Shown piece after piece: positions 50,701-53,819 of a DNA stretch of 64,000 nt (the stretch's first letter is position 1; each line of letters starts with the position of its first letter). A program made the translations under genes and the position numbers. The notes under the pieces were generated by a model. That model saw nothing but the letters and a program-made list of their open reading frames with translations, was not told the DNA's origin and did not search any database. This DNA comes from Conus ventricosus (taxonomy: Eukaryota > Mollusca > Gastropoda > Neogastropoda > Conidae). Where the stretch lies: positions 35,604,903-35,668,902 of the forward strand of contig CM031609.1 of assembly GCA_018398815.1 (NCBI GenBank), written 5' to 3'.

Positions 50701-53208
50701 TAAAGATGTTAAATCACTTCTCTTTTTTTACGGCTAGCTTAATTTAAAGCTTACTTGTAGAATGTTTATGATGATTAAAAACCAGTTGTACCAAAGACAG
50801 TTGTACCAGGAATCGTTGGAATGAAAGGGATCTTTTTGTTCTCAGGTGAAGACCTGTGTCACTGGTAGCAATGAGCACTCAAAATTTTGCTTTTTTCCAG
50901 TTACCTCTTTCATCCCACCGCCATTCCTGCCCCACAGTCCCCCTCCCCTCTCCTCTCACCCACCATTGTCTACAACAGTTTTTGTTTGTAAACTGCCTTT
51001 AAGTGGGGGGGGGGGGGGGGGGGGGGGGGGGATTCTGGTCTACTCATCAACGAAGATTACTGTTGCCATTTTTGGTTGTGACTTGAGCACGCAGGTCATT
51101 GTTCTTGCCTGTTATTTCATGTCTAAACATTTGTAGGTAAATGTGTGCTCATGTATTTTCAAGACTCACTTGTTGATCCATGTGTTCTAAACATTTATGC
51201 ATCAGTTTTGTCTGTCTGACTGATAGAAAATGGAGTTGACACGAGTGGGGACATCAGTGGCCTACGCTGGAGAAGGAAAACTGAAGGTACATCGATTCTT
51301 TTTCTTTCATACCTGTTTGCTTGTCTCTGTCTGTCTGTCTCTGAAGGTGTGAAACAAGGTTCTGTTCATAATTGTGAGCGCTGAGAGATCTGTCTGTGTG
51401 GGCCGGTGAGTGTCCAGCAGCCAGGCAGTCTTTCGTTATGAGACAACAGTGGTAATGACACTTGAACTTCAGTGAAATGTCCGTTGGAGAAAACTGATTT
51501 TCTTTCAAGGTTCTTTTTTTTTTTTTTAAATGTACCTTCTTGGTTTGTGCAGTACAACATCTCATTATCTTCCATCAAAAATCCTGAAAGCAAGTGAGTT
51601 TCCCACAGGGAAGGAATCTTGATTAGCAACTGAATACACATGTAGGCAGACAAAAATGTTGCAGTAAAACTGGTTAGTAAATGGAAGCAGCGTTTTGTAG
51701 GGAAGTTTGACTTGAAATCTGTCCTAATTCCAATGATGTACACAAAATAATGTGCAATTAGATAGACCAGCAATGTGCAGAAGCTTTTTTTTTCTGTCCC
51801 AACCTCTGCGCCACCTCAGAGGCAGTGCACCCACGCCGCTCATTCAGACACCCCGTCCACAGTCACAGCCCGGTCGGCCCGCCACAGCCCAGGCTCCGGC
51901 AATCCACAGGGAGCAGTCAATGTCAAGTCGTCAAGAGGCAACCCACCGGAGGAGACACTGCACTACTGCCAAGTCACTTCGGTGGTGTTCAGTGGCGCCT
52001 GTTCTGATCTGCCATACGCAGGACACCACCTACTAAGCCCCCTACTGACGACAATAATTGCTTAGTCGCGGAACCGGCGTGAGTGAGCTCTCCCTCCGGA
52101 GGGCGCCACCACGTCCGTCCAACGACAGCCCCCATGGAATCGCCGATACTGGTGACCCCAACAGAAACAAACCAAGGCCACAGACGTGAAGAGGACATCG
52201 AAATTGAGGTCACCATGAGAGCAGGACATGAAGGGCCACAGAATTTGAGACCTTTTTCATTTTATGCTGATCGATGAGAATGAGGATGATTAAGATGATG
52301 CTACAGATTTCCATTTCGGTCTGAGACTACATGACAGGGATGTACTCTACGTTTCCTTTCATAATATATCCGGGCGTCAACCAGGCCCGAGAGATACAGA
52401 CACCTGCAGTGTTGGTCAGGAAATTTGAGCAACACTCTCAGAAACGTGTCCATTAAGTGGATGAAACTCGACTGTGTGGTCTCGGTCTTCCCAACTGAGT
52501 CCGCAGCAAACTCAACTCTGGGTAGGAGCCGGTCGGGGCAGAAAAACCCACATGACTCTGATGGGATTCGAACCCACGACCTCCCAGCTGGGAGTCCGCG
52601 ACGCTAACCACTTCGCCACAGTGGCTGATACGTGCAGAAGCTTATATATGCTCAGGTTTTTACTGGCTTAGATGAACACCCAGTTAAAAGGACTTTAGGA
52701 CTTGATGTTGCAAACCTAGTATTTGTGGACATCAGCAGGAAGAAGACAAAGAGGAGAGGTCATAACAGCCTAACTGGCAACACATGGTACAGAATGACCT
52801 CCAAATCAAGCACAAGAAGTAGAAGGTCAGAATGTTGACTGTTGGCTGGCTGCAGAGTGATGGTTGTTTCATGCGTTAAATGAGGAGTTACATTCCAGGT
52901 GAATCAAGGAGGAACACCTGCAAGTGGTCTAGTCCACATGCACAGCAATTAATCTCTCAAATCATGTGTCTGAAGTAGAGTATGAAAAGAAATGAGCAGA
53001 AAATTTTAAAAAAAACCAGCAAAATAAAAAGGTAGAATGGAGGACTGATTCATGGTGAGACTAATTGATTGTGCTGTTATGTTATGAGTAGTGACAGCTT
53101 TTTCTTTCTTTCTTTTTTCAGATATTTTCTGCAGATGCTGCATGGCAAGTGCTGAGACTGATGTCAGAGTTGGCCTTGGAGCAGTTTCAGCTTCTGGCTA
53201 CTGTATAA
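18019..53208 (+). CDS. CENPL: Centromere protein L (CENP-L), C-terminal two-thirds, eight exons
   Basis: CENP-L is a kinetochore protein of the constitutive centromere-associated network. It pairs with CENP-N and acts at CENP-A chromatin. Eight splice-flanked segments joined in phase give about 245 residues. Their order matches vertebrate CENP-L as I recall it: DPEAxxxxxVSK, then FDCxxSPL, LxWMxAMW, an ALWD motif, a HFxxxFKIxL motif, RVxTSVA and a C-terminal LxxLxELAxxQ. Exons: 18019-18130, 21978-22025, 23158-23285, 30824-30910, 39211-39322, 42445-42547, 51227-51286, 53122-53208. The first ~105 residues expected from the vertebrate protein were not found. Introns reach 8.7 kb and are packed with transposons. 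Oddities: a 27-bp duplication in the first exon and a 1-base loss in exon 4 of this set. Confidence 0.88.
18313..20973 (+). mobile_element. Near-intact hAT-like DNA transposon with 5-bp target duplication
   Basis: Left end CAGGGATCGCGTTA; right end (inverted) CAGGGATCGCGCTA. The flanking repeat is CATCA (18308-18312 and 20974-20978), 5 bp rather than the 8 bp usual for hAT. Subterminal motifs rich in CCGGTAA and TACCG repeat near the left end. It encodes one 683-codon transposase frame. It lies in a CENP-L intron. The near-identical ends and open frame suggest a recent insertion. Confidence 0.9.
18716..20767 (+). CDS. hAT-family transposase with N-terminal zinc finger
   Basis: The open frame of 683 codons starts with a non-ATG codon. 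A good ATG at 18685 reads MASKK, but one extra A in the run at 18692-18698 puts it out of frame; without it the protein would begin [16 protein letters not shown]. Domains (numbering from 18716): basic/acidic leader 1-55; a BED/TTF-like zinc finger with C76, C79, H103, H109; catalytic region with D220 (GLIID), D285 ([12 protein letters not shown]) and a C-x2-H at 313-316; C-terminal dimerisation region with E627 (PAERGFS) and '[20 protein letters not shown]'. All three acidic residues are present. It resembles transposon-derived zinc-finger proteins of the ZNF862/KIAA1586 type. The protein would cut and paste CAGGG-ended elements. Confidence 0.87.
   Translation: MFGFLKRKRPSESENDNDEPQHKEPTPADQPTASTSADTTTDSTPTKIAKPHSKFQEKWRKDFVWLRTDNEMTMFCTFCQETKQKNGFTRGTRNFQASALNEHATSKGHVNAVAALQAQPSMQGFSDAACAAEDDCLKGQLRTVMCMAKRGIPPSNFEALIDLQKENGCSALNEKSNQAKSKIYKHHESVRQMEESLVSVIKDRVKQQIKESTFLGLIIDETLNCTLDKKLIVYARTEKDGDVQTVFLGNYTIDNGSAECVFDKLVEVMKEWEIQDVQVAGLGSDGASVMTGKHTGVGVRLKGRQPSLVHVHCVAHRVALAAKDATEGVASVSDYRLCLQQIFKMYRASGDRTHRLKEMCDALGDVDYISLKHPISVRWLSLGRAVYAVRKVYGGLVLALEEEAQRKNPAAAGLMTKCKTYAFVAITYLLSDVIPVIEKLNLTFQKDSVNLSVIQPMVQGTKHALEALLHTLGQHEQDLTERMRNNIFEEISLTHTDRGARQTFERVRQQFIQELINALTQRFPSDQLTVVAALAKLFDVNRYPNAGLDGFAMDEMTTLTRHFAAVINGPRANQDFAQFKITLQSYGAPDFNAACKTIIKELAVQFPDFALLAQIALVIPVSSVPAERGFSVQNCVKTTQRNRLGEERVGCLMMLNMHGQGVDYAAACGHFRASKNRRGVAYD
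21034..21122 (+). repeat. Minimal LINE 3'-end insertion with target duplication
   Basis: Bases about 21050-21109 are just the last ~60 bp of the I-clade LINE 3' end with a TATCT tail. They are flanked by TTGTAACACATGC on both sides (21037-21049 and 21110-21122). An older local duplication of GTAACACATGCTGAAATG also lies at 20991-21008. Confidence 0.85.
21123..21977. other. CENP-L intron, no element recognised
   Basis: AT-rich intronic sequence without coding potential or recognisable termini. It ends in the GTGTGTCTGTGTGCAG acceptor of the exon at 21978. Confidence 0.6.
21978..22025 (+). CDS. CENPL: CENP-L exon
   Basis: Acceptor TGTGCAG ends at 21977; donor GTCAGT starts at 22026. The 48 bases begin with two bases that complete the previous codon and read '[16 protein letters not shown]', matching the DPEAF-VxIVSK region of CENP-L. 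It ends in phase 1. Confidence 0.88.
22640..22875 (-). repeat. Old, diverged copy of the long tRNA-headed SINE
   Basis: The stretch ending in GACAATAATTGCCGAG (about 22860) aligns with the young SINE copies (GACGACAATAATTGCTTAG at 40855 and 52045), with recognisable matches back to about 22680 (CACAGCCC, GGAGCAGTCA, AGGACACC, AAGCCCC). Orientation is inferred from the young copies. Confidence 0.6.
23031..23092. repeat. (CA)n microsatellite
   Basis: About 31 uninterrupted CA units in a CENP-L intron, 66 bp before the exon at 23158. Its Thr/His and Cys/Val frames are artefacts. Confidence 0.95.
23158..23285 (+). CDS. CENPL: CENP-L exon
   Basis: Acceptor GACAG ends at 23157; donor GTATGG starts at 23286. 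It has 128 bases: two completing bases and 42 codons. It reads '[11 protein letters not shown]' and ends '[11 protein letters not shown]', corresponding to the W-FCCVFG to AIIGTWF part of the vertebrate protein. It ends in phase 0. A (CA)n microsatellite lies 66 bp upstream in the intron. Confidence 0.88.
24000..24487 (-). pseudogene. Penelope-like GIY-YIG endonuclease domain (minus copy)
   Basis: About 160 residues. A Cys-rich linker '[11 protein letters not shown]' precedes the nuclease core '[21 protein letters not shown]', whose VY...YTG spacing and following Arg are the GIY-YIG signature. The protein ends '[10 protein letters not shown]' with a stop near 24000. The reading frame continues upstream across the inserted hAT into 25305-25510. 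In the family this domain nicks DNA for target-primed reverse transcription. The copy is 5'-truncated. Confidence 0.85.
24494..25304 (+). mobile_element. Internally deleted hAT-like element, 6-bp target duplication
   Basis: Ends CAGACCTGTTTACCCC and its inverse; flanking repeat GTTTTG at 24488-24493 and 25305-25310. It is 811 bp and lies inside the Penelope-like element. It keeps only the transposase N-terminus. The termini match the large hAT at 43644-49126, so it is a deletion derivative of that family. Subterminal TACGG/ACTAC motifs repeat near both ends. Confidence 0.9.
24743..25223 (+). pseudogene. hAT N-terminal zinc-finger segment only
   Basis: ATG at 24743 reads [10 protein letters not shown] +1 shift in the A/G run near 24890 moves to the frame '[15 protein letters not shown]' then '[18 protein letters not shown]', a C-x2-C...H-x4-H finger. 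'LQGFF' and a helical segment follow, ending at a stop (25221-25223). Aligned to the 43847 protein it covers only the finger and the segment before the first catalytic Asp. No catalytic core remains. Confidence 0.75.
25305..26008 (-). pseudogene. Penelope-like reverse transcriptase fragment (minus copy)
   Basis: Minus-strand frames read '[19 protein letters not shown]' then '[13 protein letters not shown]' and '[10 protein letters not shown]' (about 26000-25860), the Penelope polymerase motifs with the catalytic aspartates. They continue to '[18 protein letters not shown]' (about 25410-25350). Stops and frame changes near 25770 and 25510 break it. The N-terminal part is missing. Confidence 0.8.
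26009..26380 (+). pseudogene. Penelope-like GIY-YIG domain (plus copy)
   Basis: From 26062 the sequence is close to the reverse complement of 24000-24330. It reads '[20 protein letters not shown]' and ends '[10 protein letters not shown]'-like at about 26365, with one frameshift near 26235. It forms the right arm of the inverted dimer. The 3' untranslated part follows to 26704. Confidence 0.82.
26717..27500. other. CENP-L intron, no element recognised
   Basis: Contains a short T/G homopolymer pair (26861-26890) and GT-rich patches. I see no coding sequence or element ends before the LINE tail at 27505. Confidence 0.55.
27505..27600 (+). repeat. I-clade LINE 3' end with (ACCTT)n tail
   Basis: Matches the 3' block of the LINE at 13510-13606 (ACTTGTGAGT, TGACAGCCCTGAT, GTCGGCTGG, AGCAACG) but ends in ACCTT repeats instead of TATCT. 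It is a severely 5'-truncated copy of a related subfamily. Confidence 0.82.
27747..28662 (+). CDS. THAP zinc-finger protein, two exons, no transposase core
   Basis: Exon 1 (27747-27847) starts MASKAGG and reads '[20 protein letters not shown]'. Donor GTGAGA is at 27848 and acceptor TTTGCAG ends at 28376. Exon 2 (28377-28662) joins in frame: '[15 protein letters not shown]', '[13 protein letters not shown]' and 'SAVPTSY'. Together these give the C2CH zinc site, the invariant Pro and Trp and the AVPT box of a complete THAP domain, a sequence-specific DNA-binding fold. About 25 residues ending in a poly-proline stretch (poly-C at 28603-28620) close it. A THAP-only protein could still bind the element ends. 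The 529-bp intron is mostly GA, GT and CA repeats. Confidence 0.78.
27893..28222. repeat. Compound (GA)n (GT)n (GA)n (CACG)n (CA)n microsatellite in THAP intron
   Basis: Runs at 27897-27926 (GA), 28015-28057 (GT), 28058-28089 (GA), 28149-28180 (CGCA) and 28190-28220 (CA). All fall within the intron of the THAP gene. Confidence 0.92.
28659..28941. repeat. 45-bp duplication followed by (CACG)n(CA)n
   Basis: The segment ACAGAGTGATGTAAACAAAA plus an A/G-rich rest occurs twice in tandem (about 28656-28743). It is followed by CACG repeats (28768-28808) and CA runs to 28941. Confidence 0.88.
29163..29685. other. CENP-L intron, no element recognised
   Basis: No coding segment or element terminus is evident between the THAP element and the LINE fragment at 29690. 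Confidence 0.5.
29690..29855 (+). repeat. I-clade LINE fragment (ORF2 end and 3' UTR)
   Basis: Aligns with 13275-13435 of the full-length LINE: ACTTGCATGATGTGAGACA, CATGAAnAnCnTGTTCAG, CCGCCTGATGT-like and GAAAGATTTTTAACnAA motifs in the same order. It lacks the terminal tail block, so it has been cut at both ends. Confidence 0.82.
30147..30643 (-). mobile_element. piggyBac-like fragment with transposase N-terminus
   Basis: Read on the minus strand, TTAA (30643-30640) is followed by CCTTTACCAGCC, a piggyBac-type end. A start at 30326 encodes 59 residues: MSVRRRGG, then an acidic segment '[19 protein letters not shown]' and '[12 protein letters not shown]', stopping at 30147. This matches the acidic N-terminal region of piggyBac transposases. 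The catalytic part is absent. A TTAA at 29853 is a weak candidate for the other end. Confidence 0.6.
30697..30794 (+). repeat. I-clade LINE 3' end with (ACCTT)n tail, second copy
   Basis: Same block as 27505-27600 (ACTTGTGAGT, TGACAGCCCTGATGTGGCC, TCTGGGCTGTAAGCAGCG) ending in ACCTT repeats. It lies 29 bp before the CENP-L exon at 30824, so the polypyrimidine tract of that exon sits directly after the insertion. Confidence 0.82.
30824..30910 (+). CDS. CENPL: CENP-L exon, one base short (frameshift)
   Basis: Acceptor GTCAG ends at 30823; donor GTGCGG starts at 30911. The first part reads '[10 protein letters not shown]' in phase 0, and the second part reads '[15 protein letters not shown]' in the next frame. 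Both halves match CENP-L (FDCYFSPL and LSWMAAMW), so a base is missing between them, most simply in the CCC run at 30856-30858. The exon is 87 bases where the flanking phases need 88. It may be an assembly error, an allele or a real lesion. Confidence 0.85.
31698..32461 (-). mobile_element. Internally deleted hAT-like element, 5-bp target duplication
   Basis: Ends CAGGGCTACC and (inverted) CAGGGCTCCC; flanking repeat TGTAT at 31693-31697 and 32462-32466. It is 764 bp. On the minus strand, ATG at 32035 starts '[19 protein letters not shown]', the N-terminal leader typical of KIAA1586/ZMYM-like hAT proteins. That frame runs about 43 residues before an A-rich stretch (about 31905). No finger or catalytic part remains. 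The right end contains GTGCGTCAT repeats. Confidence 0.8.
32640..32882 (+). other. Unrecognised open segment
   Basis: A frame continues from about 32640 to TAG at 32880 ('[13 protein letters not shown]', then a Cys-containing stretch '[16 protein letters not shown]'). The overlapping frame reads '[16 protein letters not shown]' near the end. It could be a transposon exon remnant. No function is assigned. Confidence 0.3.
32890..33039. repeat. Two-copy tandem repeat, about 74 bp
   Basis: The unit containing CTAGGATGAGATGGCTCTG and GCATAGGTATTTTGTACTTC occurs at 32890-32964 and again at 32965-33039. The second copy has two extra bases (TGTTATT versus TTATT). Confidence 0.9.
33040..34054. other. 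CENP-L intron, no element recognised
   Basis: AT-rich, with an A-rich run near 33680-33725. No gene, RNA or element end is supported up to the duplicated CTAATAC at 34055. Confidence 0.5.
34680..34758 (+). CDS. Putative first exon of the unclassified transposon gene
   Basis: The ATG at 34680 starts [19 protein letters not shown] and the exon ends at 'VQDLYG', where a consensus donor GTAAGT begins at 34759. The best acceptor, CACAG ending at 35785, does not join in phase (one base off). Either an indel has occurred or another acceptor is used. Confidence 0.45.
35654..35726. repeat. (CA)n microsatellite in transposon intron
   Basis: About 33 CA units just upstream of the main coding exon of the 34062-38976 element, preceded by a short CG-containing run. 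Confidence 0.93.
35786..37923 (+). pseudogene. Unclassified transposase-like protein: helical N-terminus, coiled coil, [10 protein letters not shown] core, Tudor-like C-terminus
   Basis: The acceptor at 35785 opens a frame '[20 protein letters not shown]'. A -1 shift near 36100 leads to '[17 protein letters not shown]', then to a long helical and coiled-coil region (36600-36900) rich in Glu/Lys heptads. A shift in the A run at 36905 leads to '[19 protein letters not shown]', then '[20 protein letters not shown]' and '[17 protein letters not shown]' (37230-37490). These look like a nuclease core with a D-x-D-G-T motif. After another shift and probable loss near 37500-37600, '[18 protein letters not shown]', 'VNFMTK' and '[15 protein letters not shown]' form a small Tudor/chromo-like end, stopping at 37921. 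I recall similar uncharacterised proteins in molluscs and cnidarians. The catalytic assignment is inference. Confidence 0.6.
37924..38976 (+). other. 3' non-coding part of the unclassified transposon
   Basis: About 1 kb, AT-rich, no coding potential, ending in the TGCCGCTACCTA terminus. No tandem repeats were seen. Confidence 0.6.
39211..39322 (+). CDS. CENPL: CENP-L exon
   Basis: Acceptor TTTTGCAG ends at 39210; donor GTATGT starts at 39323. It reads '[13 protein letters not shown]' and ends '[11 protein letters not shown]', matching the LWSVP and EDAKALWDS landmarks of CENP-L. Both ends fit their neighbours in phase, assuming the missing base in the preceding exon. Confidence 0.9.
39323..40357. 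other. CENP-L intron, no gene recognised
   Basis: No exon, RNA or element end is supported. The left boundary of the adjoining piggyBac remnant could lie in this stretch. Confidence 0.5.
40572..41435 (-). mobile_element. Long tRNA-headed SINE, copy A
   Basis: The direct repeat TGATTGGACAAGGTTTT (40555-40571 and 41436-41452) bounds it. On the minus strand it starts with a tRNA-like head (41432-41359) with A box TGGCGAAGTGGTTAGCG and B box GGGTTCGAATCCC. A ~780-bp body without a credible ORF follows. It ends in poly(A), seen as T residues from 40567. The length of about 864 bp is large for a SINE. A LINE partner is unknown. Confidence 0.88.
41359..41432 (-). other. tRNA-like promoter head of SINE copy A
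   Basis: A 74-base tRNA-shaped segment with internal RNA polymerase III A and B boxes, resembling a serine/leucine-class tRNA. It is part of the SINE and not an independent tRNA gene, since the same head occurs at 52553-52626 in copy B. Confidence 0.8.
41533..42444. other. CENP-L intron with (CA)n and a cryptic exon-like segment
   Basis: Holds the (CA)n run at 41792-41872. A segment at 42318-42381 bounded by TTTCAG and GTATGC has splice-like ends, but it has an early stop in the needed phase and no CENP-L match. Confidence 0.6.
41792..41872. repeat. (CA)n microsatellite
   Basis: About 40 CA units after a CGCA/TGCA-rich lead-in (41755-41790), in a CENP-L intron. Confidence 0.95.
42445..42547 (+). 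CDS. CENPL: CENP-L exon
   Basis: Acceptor TCCTCAG ends at 42444; donor GTGAGC starts at 42548. It reads '[19 protein letters not shown]' then 'YECFKVKLW', matching EEVDLFMDCLYSHF and FKIHL of CENP-L. It ends in phase 0. Confidence 0.9.
43040..43616 (+). pseudogene. piggyBac-like transposase N-terminal segment, frameshifted
   Basis: Three frame pieces run in order. The first is an acidic leader '[20 protein letters not shown]' with '[12 protein letters not shown]'. The second is '[16 protein letters not shown]'. The third is an RG-rich segment followed by '[13 protein letters not shown]' and 'PMDFVELFL', stopping at 43616. The FTG-x-PGI...DF-x-x-LF arrangement is the conserved start of the piggyBac transposase domain. 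Nothing of the catalytic Asp region follows on either side of the nested hAT, so it was deleted before or apart from that insertion. Confidence 0.75.
44519..44816 (+). other. Intron of the hAT transposase made of microsatellites
   Basis: Donor GTAAGC, acceptor TTTGCAG, 298 bp. It is nearly all T-rich sequence followed by (CT)n (44630-44664), (CA)n (44667-44696), poly-C (44700-44714) and more CT/CA runs. Phase 1 is kept on both sides. Confidence 0.8.
44865..45858 (+). mobile_element. Nested, internally deleted hAT-like element, 5-bp target duplication
   Basis: Ends CAGGGCTTAAAAT and its inverse; flanking repeat AAGAG at 44860-44864 and 45859-45863. It is 994 bp. It contains one N-terminal transposase-like frame (45073-45459). 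Left subterminal CCTCGG/CCTCGGG motifs repeat four times. Near the right end lies a G/C-rich segment with a perfect 10-bp hairpin (45773-45795). Confidence 0.88.
45073..45459 (+). CDS. Zinc-finger N-terminal fragment of a hAT-like transposase
   Basis: 128 codons starting [12 protein letters not shown]. Residues about 53-90 read '[18 protein letters not shown]' then '[11 protein letters not shown]', a C-x2-C...H-x5-H BED-like finger. After it the frame loses similarity ('[10 protein letters not shown]') and stops. It is the DNA-binding part only; the catalytic domain has been deleted. Confidence 0.65.
   Translation: MATVRIIERGEKFDESGIKNKWRWEWTLKSVKVRSDPDEFERIGQHIRKADVPGSARCVLCTTDIVYTFRGIVALKEHLVTKRHRDRSFPLQTRGRERIFLQLGCACRKRRQNQPLSDCLVPHSKREF
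46373..47500 (+). mobile_element. Nested, internally deleted hAT-like element, 6-bp target duplication
   Basis: Ends CAGACATGCCTACC and its inverse; flanking repeat ACCTCT at 46367-46372 and 47501-47506. It is 1128 bp. It contains an N-terminal zinc-finger frame. A CAGGGATCGCG string at 46453, identical to the terminus of the 18313 element, lies inside. The right end has three CCTGA-containing subterminal motifs. Confidence 0.88.
46656..47111 (+). CDS. Zinc-finger N-terminal fragment of a hAT-like transposase
   Basis: The ATG at 46656 starts [17 protein letters not shown]. It reads a basic leader, then '[17 protein letters not shown]' and '[13 protein letters not shown]', the same C-x2-C...H-x4-H finger as at 43847 and 24743. 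'ISGFFTSSS' and a helical segment '[20 protein letters not shown]' follow, ending in a stop at 47109-47111. It ends just where the fuller protein would go on to its first catalytic Asp. About 152 residues, open throughout. Confidence 0.72.
   Translation: MASMKTAKRVCETDDDEPQNGPQRQPRKKQDRRRQTFRKQYSERWSCLQEGRKGENFCWCTVCQCEFSIAHGGQDDCRRHVESKIHKDFEISCGHTRKISGFFTSSSTSKAESTDEVIRAEVMLVDLVAELNLPFTVLDTFTKAFKLMFKD
50620..51226. other. CENP-L intron, G run, no element recognised
   Basis: Includes a pure G run at 51005-51030. It ends at the CTGATAG acceptor of the exon at 51227. Confidence 0.6.
51227..51286 (+). CDS. CENPL: CENP-L exon
   Basis: Acceptor CTGATAG ends at 51226; donor GTACAT starts at 51287. 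Its 20 codons read '[19 protein letters not shown]', aligning with LVRVSTSVASAHTDGKIK of CENP-L. It is in phase 0 at both ends. Confidence 0.88.
51787..52631 (-). mobile_element. Long tRNA-headed SINE, copy B
   Basis: The direct repeat GTGCAGAAGCTT (51775-51786 and 52632-52643) bounds it. It is about 845 bp and very similar to copy A along its whole length. It has a tRNA-like head at 52626-52553 on the minus strand and a short A tail (T run at 51785-51793). Inserted in the last CENP-L intron. Confidence 0.88.
52553..52626 (-). other. tRNA-like promoter head of SINE copy B
   Basis: Same A box and B box as copy A with a few substitutions (TGGCGAAGTGGTTAGCG, GGGTTCGAATCCC). It is element-borne and not a tRNA gene. 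Confidence 0.78.
52644..53121. other. Last CENP-L intron, no element recognised
   Basis: No coding or element signal apart from the T-rich polypyrimidine tract (53101-53120) leading to the terminal exon. Confidence 0.6.
53122..53208 (+). CDS. CENPL: CENP-L terminal exon and stop
   Basis: Acceptor TTTTTTCAG ends at 53121 after a T-rich polypyrimidine tract. It reads '[19 protein letters not shown]' and ends 'QLLATV' followed by TAA at 53206-53208. This is the C-terminal helix of CENP-L (compare LTELAIFQ). A 3' UTR follows. The minisatellite begins about 600 bp downstream, and the first convincing poly(A) signal I see is at 58243. Confidence 0.87.
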   Translation: MFSADAAWQVLRLMSELALEQFQLLATV

Positions 53209-53819
53209 TACACACTAAGTGCAAACACGACTTGTTCATAGGTACTTAAATGTAGTGTGTTCTCGTTCGCATTCTCTCACACAAGCTGATTTACATAAAC
53301 ATGCACACTTTCATGCGCACCTGTTTCTTTGATTTCATGGTACGTCATCGTCATCAAGTAGTGGGGACTATGGCAGATGGCTTGTAATTCTTTTAATGTA
53401 CACTTTCTTCCCTTCTTTATTGATGCTGTCCTAATGTTAAGTTGTCACATTTTTACAATCTTGATTTGTGTGTGCCCAGGCGTGAATAGCGTATATGAAT
53501 GCGTGTGTGAGAGATTATGTGTGTATATTTGTAAGTTTGCAGGTTAGCATGAACACATGCAGGTATGTACTTGCATGCGTGTGTTGTTTTCATGGGCTTT
53601 TAGGGTCAGTTTTATCCAGGAACTTTTAACTTGGCACCAAATGATAGAAGTGGTGGGTGATGTCTCACACTGACTTGCCTCAAGTTCAACTTTAACACTG
53701 TATGCCTCTTTGTGCTCTGAGAACACTGCAGCCACAATGTATTCTCGCAGGACACGGGATTTTGGTTCTTTTGCCCATTGCAAGCATAGTGACGATGCGT
53801 GTCGAAAAGGTTGAGGATC

